The notes under the pieces are model-generated. The model saw nothing but the letters and a program-made list of their open reading frames with translations. It searched no databases and was not told the origin of the DNA. 64,000 nt of DNA from the NCBI GenBank assembly GCA_045539425.1, contig JAZQFH010000040.1, positions 1 through 64,000 on the forward strand, given 5' to 3'. The stretch is from RUG14871 sp045539425 (GTDB lineage: Bacteria; Bacillota_I; Bacilli_A; Erysipelotrichales; Erysipelotrichaceae). Positions within the stretch are counted from its first letter, which is position 1. Each line of letters starts with the position of its first letter. Position numbers and translations under genes: made by a program. Positions 59,723 through 64,000 of the stretch are shown here, piece after piece.

Positions 59723-60867
59723 TTCGATAACTCCGTAATCTCATATTCACCCTTCTTCAAAGTCAGATAGCGGGCTTCTTCTTCCCCTTGTGTAATAAGG
59801 AAGGAACGGATGGCGCCGAAGCGTTCCGTGCCGTAGATGAAAATGCGCTCTCCCTTGCTGCGGACCTCTTCCGTGATGCTCGCCTCATCCAGCGGAGCAC
59901 GGTAAATCGGAGAGTCGTGCACCAAAGTGACGATACCGGTCGGCAGATCCATTGCATCCAGCACCCGGCGTTCCGCCTCTCTGTGTCCGTACAGATTTAC
60001 CGTGATGGTAACATCCTGTCCTTCTTCGTTTTCCACGATGCGGATCGTACGGTACTGTTCTCCGGTCTTATAGTATTCATAATAGGTCGTATCCTTTGAA
60101 AGGATCCCGTTGACCGGGTGGGTAATCGTAAACTCATAAAGAAACTGTTTTGTCTCTTCATCATCATAGGTGTATTCGTAAAGGTACGTCGCCTTGGAGC
60201 CCTGTGCCATCGGATCTTCCACTTCCTCCGCCACCAGCACCCCGTCTTCATAGACATAGCGGGTTCTGTACTGCAGCGGCCTGTTTTCAAAGTCCAGCAC
60301 TTCCACGGAGGAAAGCTTCCCGTTCAGATAACCGCGCAATATCATGCGGTTCTTTTCAAAATCATATTCCTGCGTCGTATAATCCTTCGTGTTTTCCAGA
60401 TCGGGATAGTTAACGCGCACGGCATCGATGACCTCATTGCCTTCAGAGAGTTCATAGGTGTTTCTCTCCATCAGGATACCGTCATAGTTCCGGTGATAGA
60501 CCATCAGATACGTCCTGTCAGCCTCTTCAGCGCTTCCCTTTTTCACGATGTAGTTAAAGGTATGAACGCCCTCACTGTCATAATAATAGGAACTTACGGT
60601 TTCGCTGACAGCCGATTTCACCCCGGCGGGGCTGACGGTATAATGGTACTCGATTTCTCCCGTCTTTTTCAGTTCAGACAGGATGCGGTTCGGATCGATT
60701 CTGTTTCCTTCGGGGAATTCCGGATGATAGATCAGATCCTCATAGATGGTATACGGGTGCTTCTTCGCATCCTCCTGCTTCCAGACACTGGTCTTATACG
60801 AGAGAAAAACGGATGCAGCGCATCCCAGTACAGCCAGTAACGTAAGCAGTTTCTTTCCCGTTTTCAT
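59719..60867 (-). CDS. membrane-anchored extracytoplasmic protein of unknown function
   Basis: 382 aa, not recognised. A single N-terminal hydrophobic segment (LLTLLAVLGCAASVFLSY) acts as anchor; the LGCAA could be a weak lipobox, but the helix continues past it. The rest is acidic, Tyr-rich and looks like repeated beta strands (YYDSEGVHTFNYIVKK, YRTRYVYEDGVLVAEE, YLYEYTYDDEETKQF), recalling MORN/YwqK- or YD-type repeats. It precedes and overlaps the Wzy-like gene. No ribosome-binding site is found; TATAAT lies 8 nt from the ATG. Confidence 0.7.
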   Translation of the reverse strand: MKTGKKLLTLLAVLGCAASVFLSYKTSVWKQEDAKKHPYTIYEDLIYHPEFPEGNRIDPNRILSELKKTGEIEYHYTVSPAGVKSAVSETVSSYYYDSEGVHTFNYIVKKGSAEEADRTYLMVYHRNYDGILMERNTYELSEGNEVIDAVRVNYPDLENTKDYTTQEYDFEKNRMILRGYLNGKLSSVEVLDFENRPLQYRTRYVYEDGVLVAEEVEDPMAQGSKATYLYEYTYDDEETKQFLYEFTITHPVNGILSKDTTYYEYYKTGEQYRTIRIVENEEGQDVTITVNLYGHREAERRVLDAMDLPTGIVTLVHDSPIYRAPLDEASITEEVRSKGERIFIYGTERFGAIRSFLITQGEEEARYLTLKKGEYEITELSK

Positions 60868-60881
60868 CTATCAGCATTATA
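60868..60881 (-). promoter_or_regulatory. extended -10 promoter, apparently leaderless
   Basis: TGTTATAAT on the minus strand (TATAAT at 60876-60881) is 8 nt from ATG 60867. No -35 and no Shine-Dalgarno are apparent. Confidence 0.55.
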
Positions 60882-60931
60882 ACATACTTCATTTTTCTTT
60901 TCTTTCTGCTCCTCTATTTTCCCTGATTGCC

Positions 60932-60968
60932 AAAAAACAACTCAGCCGGAGTGTGCTCCGGCTGAGTT
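60932..60968 (-). terminator. strong terminator inside the polysaccharide locus
   Basis: A perfect 13-bp stem AACTCAGCCGGAG / CTCCGGCTGAGTT with TGTG loop, followed by GTTTTTTGG on the minus strand. It follows the DUF4422 gene and precedes the next biosynthetic unit. Confidence 0.92.
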
Positions 60969-60989
60969 GATCATTCAAATGTAATATGG

Positions 60990-61769
60990 CTAAAAGCTCT
61001 TCCTGTATTTTTTACCCGTAATCTTTGAGATAAGAAAGGATGAGATCTTCTTCGGCCAGTTGATTTCCCCCATATCGATGAGGCTGACTTCACGGTAGGA
61101 ATATCCCTTTGTATTGAGCCAGATATCCAGTAATCTCTCGCTGACCCTGCCGTAGAAGCGGGCATGAAACGCATCATACTGCGATGCGTCCGTGCGCTTC
61201 TCCAGCTCAAAGAGAATGTCGAAGAGCCAGTCGCAGTATTCCTTCAGAAGCTCCTTCTTCATGATCATCATGTTGAACATGTGCGCGCTTCTTCTCTGTT
61301 TCAGCTTTTCAAATTCCGGATAGTATTCCGGATACTTTTCCTTTAGGATCCTTCCGGCTTCATCCAGCGGCTCGATATACATGGTGCTTTTATAGTGATC
61401 GTAGATGCTGCTGATATAATAATTCCGCTTCTTCGGAAGAATGATGTCCGTCTCTTTCAGAAGCTCTTCAGCTTCCTTTAAGGTAAGCACGTTTTCAAAG
61501 GGATCTTTCTTCCCCGCTTTTTTCAGTCCGAAATAGCGGCGGTAGTGACATAAGCCGATATAATCCGCATCCAGGTTATTCACTGCCCAGTAAAGGCCGG
61601 TCAGTTCGCAGAAGTACGGATTCTTCAGCGAAATGTTTTTCCCGTCATCATCCCGCTGGAAGCCGATATCCTCTTTTCCCGCACTCCCCACAAAAACCGG
61701 AAGATAGAGCGGATCCGAACTTGTGCGGTACGGCTTGTGCGTGGCAACGATAACTTTCACTGTCTTCAT
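60990..61769 (-). CDS. DUF4422 glycosyltransferase-like protein (copy 2)
   Basis: 259 aa. Near-identical layout to the copy at 10747-11526: VIVATHKPYR, KNPYFCELTGLYWA, DYIGLCHYRRYF, SAHMFNMMIMK and RFYGRVSERLLDIWLN. The differing residues cluster at the C-terminus and in the Lys-rich loop after the CHYRRYF motif. It starts directly after the stop of the fused priming transferase gene, so it probably acts on the first lipid-linked sugar. A strong terminator follows. Confidence 0.83.
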   Translation of the reverse strand: MKTVKVIVATHKPYRTSSDPLYLPVFVGSAGKEDIGFQRDDDGKNISLKNPYFCELTGLYWAVNNLDADYIGLCHYRRYFGLKKAGKKDPFENVLTLKEAEELLKETDIILPKKRNYYISSIYDHYKSTMYIEPLDEAGRILKEKYPEYYPEFEKLKQRRSAHMFNMMIMKKELLKEYCDWLFDILFELEKRTDASQYDAFHARFYGRVSERLLDIWLNTKGYSYREVSLIDMGEINWPKKISSFLISKITGKKYRKSF

Positions 61770-63860
61770 TTATTTCACGCCCTCCCGCATCAGCACGGAA
61801 GTAAATGTCTTGAAGAAGATCTTGATATCCAGCCAGAGGCTCTGATGATCCACATAATACATTTCCATCTTCTGCCGCTCACCTGTCTCATAGGTGGCGT
61901 TGTTTCTGGCATAGGCCTGCCAGTAACCCGTAAGGCCAGGCATGACGCTGAGGAATTTTGCCACTTCCTCATCCGTATAGTTTTCAAAGAGTTCTTCCTT
62001 CAGGAGCGGACGCGGTCCGATGATGGAAAGATCCCCTTTCAGAATATTGATCAGCTGCGGCAGTTCGTCGATACTGCTCTTGCGGATGAAGTTTCCGATC
62101 TTGGTGATCCGCGGATCGTTATCGACCTTAAACTCTCTGCGGTACTGTTCCAGCTGCTCTTCGTTTAGCAGGGACTCCAGATCGCCCGCATTGAGTACCA
62201 TGCTGCGGAACTTGTAAATATCAATGTATTTCCCGTCTTTTCCGACACGGCGGTGCTTATAAATCGGGTTGCCGCCGTCATCAATCGTAATCAGCAAGGC
62301 AATCAGAATCATCGGGATTCCAAGAAGAATCAAAGCAACTCCCGAAACGACAATGTCAAAGGAACGTTTGATGAAGCGGAAAAGCAGCGGCTGTTTCTTT
62401 TCATACAGATCCCTGCGGTATTCCACGCTGCGCTCTTCACTGTTCAGCTCATCGCAGAATGCCAGCTCTTCCTCAATATGGGTATCCCCGTCAATGCGGA
62501 GAGACTGGTGTGTCAGATAGCGGAAAACCATCAGCACAAAGATGGAGAAATCTCTCAGGATATTCCAGCCGGTGATGTACTTCTGATCCTCTTCGCGGAT
62601 TACATCCAGCTGGGAACGGATCGACCAGTATCCCATGACGCCCGGTTTCATGCTCAGCGCATTGCGCTCCATCTTGTTCATGCGCATCCACTTGGTCAGA
62701 TTCGGGGCTTTCGGGCCGACAAAGCTCATATCCCCGCCCAGAATGTTCAGAATCATCGGTGCGCCGTCCAGATGGGTCATCCGTAAGAATTTCCCTATAC
62801 CGGTAAACGGACTGAGTCCCTGCCGTAATCTTTCCCTTGCATCCAGCCGGTAAACGCGGAAGCGGTACTGGTAGTAACGGATGTTATTCTTTCCGACACG
62901 TACCCGCGGAAGAATGACTTTGCCCGGGGATTCCAGTGACGTGAAAAGAAGCACCAGAAGATAAAGCAGTAAATAGAGCGGCAAAAGCAGAAATGCCAGC
63001 ACAAGATCAATAATGCGCTTGAGAATCAGCTGCCGTTTCGGAACAGGAGAAACCGCACGGTAGGAAACAACCGCCATATCCCCGATGCTGTCCAGATTCT
63101 TATAGGAATCGTAATAGTCGTATTCCCTGATATATACATGGATCACTTTCCCCAGATCCTGGAAATAGCTGATCCATTTCCGTTTTTCCTGACGGTTGGA
63201 TTCCACCGCGAGTAGAACGGAATCATAATCCACATTCAGAAGAGCGGTATCGATCTGCTCCGTACTGCCTAAAAGCTGATATCCGGCAAGATCGATTTTT
63301 CCCTCCGGAAGTTCTTCCGCATCCAGCAATACACCGACGACCCTGTTTCTCCAGTCGTAATCCTTCACGGATTTCTGAATGACATCGGAAACATTTTCCG
63401 CCGTGGCAACAATCAGGATCTTTTCCACGGCACCGGTCTTCTGCAGATAATTGACCAGGATCTTTTTCGTCAGGGAACGCAGAATAAAGATCATTAACGC
63501 CAGCAGTATCGCAAAGATGCCTTCAAAGATACGGGAATAACGGTAATTGGCTTTCAGGAAGTTCAGCGCCACAACAAGAAATGCCATGGTGAATACGGCT
63601 GTTTTGACGCTTTCCGTAAAGATGCGGAACGAACTGTATTTGATCAGTTCGTCGTTTTTAAAGATATAGAGTTCGTTGACCAGCAGATAGGAAATCAGAG
63701 AGACGCCCAGTAAAGGGAGATAATCTTTCAGATACACGGCGATCTGAACATCATGCATTAAGTGGAAACGGATGAAATATGCCGAAAAGAATGACAATAC
63801 GATTGCCACTATGTCGATCAGATTCAGGATACTCCGTGTATATCGTTTAATCGTGCTCAT
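61770..63860 (-). CDS. polyprenyl glycosylphosphotransferase with tandem catalytic domains, first one degenerate
   Basis: 696 aa, about 220 longer than the family norm. Layout: four membrane helices (about 10-130), a CoA-binding-like domain (KILIVATAENVSDVIQKSV), a first sugar-transferase domain (about 285-470) and a second (about 495-696). The second is canonical: FIKRSFDIVVSG, IYKFRSMVLNAGD, SSIDELPQLINILKGDLS and PGLTGYWQAYARN. The first keeps the framework (LKRIIDLVLAFL, ILGGDMSFVGPKAP, KPGVMGYWSIRSQ) but has YQYRFRVYRLDA for KFRSM and HLDGAPMI for SLDELPQL, losing the catalytic Glu. No Shine-Dalgarno is seen before ATG 63860. Confidence 0.9.
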   Translation of the reverse strand: MSTIKRYTRSILNLIDIVAIVLSFFSAYFIRFHLMHDVQIAVYLKDYLPLLGVSLISYLLVNELYIFKNDELIKYSSFRIFTESVKTAVFTMAFLVVALNFLKANYRYSRIFEGIFAILLALMIFILRSLTKKILVNYLQKTGAVEKILIVATAENVSDVIQKSVKDYDWRNRVVGVLLDAEELPEGKIDLAGYQLLGSTEQIDTALLNVDYDSVLLAVESNRQEKRKWISYFQDLGKVIHVYIREYDYYDSYKNLDSIGDMAVVSYRAVSPVPKRQLILKRIIDLVLAFLLLPLYLLLYLLVLLFTSLESPGKVILPRVRVGKNNIRYYQYRFRVYRLDARERLRQGLSPFTGIGKFLRMTHLDGAPMILNILGGDMSFVGPKAPNLTKWMRMNKMERNALSMKPGVMGYWSIRSQLDVIREEDQKYITGWNILRDFSIFVLMVFRYLTHQSLRIDGDTHIEEELAFCDELNSEERSVEYRRDLYEKKQPLLFRFIKRSFDIVVSGVALILLGIPMILIALLITIDDGGNPIYKHRRVGKDGKYIDIYKFRSMVLNAGDLESLLNEEQLEQYRREFKVDNDPRITKIGNFIRKSSIDELPQLINILKGDLSIIGPRPLLKEELFENYTDEEVAKFLSVMPGLTGYWQAYARNNATYETGERQKMEMYYVDHQSLWLDIKIFFKTFTSVLMREGVK

Positions 63861-63935
63861 TTCTATTATTCTACATCATTTCACTGAAAAAGCCTACTTG
63901 CATTCCACTGGTACCGTTTTCAGCTTTTTTGGGAA

Positions 63936-63964
63936 AGAAAAAAGTGATGGCATTCTGTCATCAC
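63936..63964 (-). terminator. terminator or leader hairpin upstream of the priming transferase
   Basis: GTGATG / CATCAC with a 9-nt loop and six T following on the minus strand. It either ends the gene outside the right edge or is an attenuator in the leader of the transferase operon. Confidence 0.55.
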
Positions 63965-64000
63965 ATGGTTTCTTTTGATAATTCGCTTATGGCACGCTCC

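Overview
The window reads as a low- to mid-GC Gram-positive (Bacillota) chromosome. The evidence is the strong TTGNNN-17-TATAAT promoters, purine-rich ribosome-binding sites, intrinsic terminators between almost all transcription units, a CpsB/CpsC/CpsD phosphoregulatory module, an LCP ligase, teichoic-acid-type enzymes and S-layer homology (SLH) anchors. An Erysipelotrichia or Clostridia-like gut/oral Firmicute is my best guess, with low confidence. Almost every gene lies on the minus strand; only five real genes are on the plus strand.

Layout. 0.1-12.3 kb holds housekeeping and metabolic genes: a P-loop/CYTH protein, an RluA pseudouridine synthase, a TetM-like GTPase fused to a Rae1/YacP-like NYN nuclease domain, a fructosamine kinase/deglycase pair, a HAD phosphatase, an IMP dehydrogenase of the Tritrichomonas-like type, a DUF3842 protein, gpsA with a DUF4422 glycosyltransferase-like gene, and a TetR regulator. 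12.4-25.2 kb holds surface-polymer control genes: a Wzy-like membrane protein with a lipoprotein-type class B sortase, a small secreted protein, the cpsB-cpsC-cpsD-lcp operon, a metallophosphoesterase, an SH3-containing lipoprotein, a left-handed beta-helix acyltransferase-like protein, an AgrC/AgrA-type two-component pair, and a LoaP-type NusG paralogue.

25.3-45.9 kb is an island of giant secreted proteins, each ending in three SLH modules: a transglutaminase-like gene broken by a 496-bp tandem repeat, two giant subtilases (about 2559 and 2024 aa) that each carry both a dockerin-like and a cohesin-like segment, and a 1190-aa repeat protein. A fifth SLH protein lies at 57.6 kb.

46.1-64 kb is a surface polysaccharide/teichoic-like locus. 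It contains two priming phosphoglycosyltransferases (one with a degenerate second catalytic domain fused in), a TagA-type transferase, two LicD proteins, a GT4 glycosyltransferase, a CDP-glycerol glycerophosphotransferase, TagD, a TarI/IspD-like cytidylyltransferase, an epimerase, a pyruvyl transferase, a Wzx flippase, a second Wzy-like protein and a second DUF4422 protein.

How it fits together (inference). GpsA supplies glycerol-3-phosphate, TagD activates it to CDP-glycerol, and the TagF/LicD-type enzymes place it on a lipid-linked glycan started by the priming transferases. The flippase, Wzy and CpsBCD system export and size the polymer, and LCP links it to peptidoglycan. A pyruvyl transferase of the CsaB superfamily could make the ligand to which the SLH proteins bind. 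LoaP would let polymerase read through strong terminators inside these long operons.
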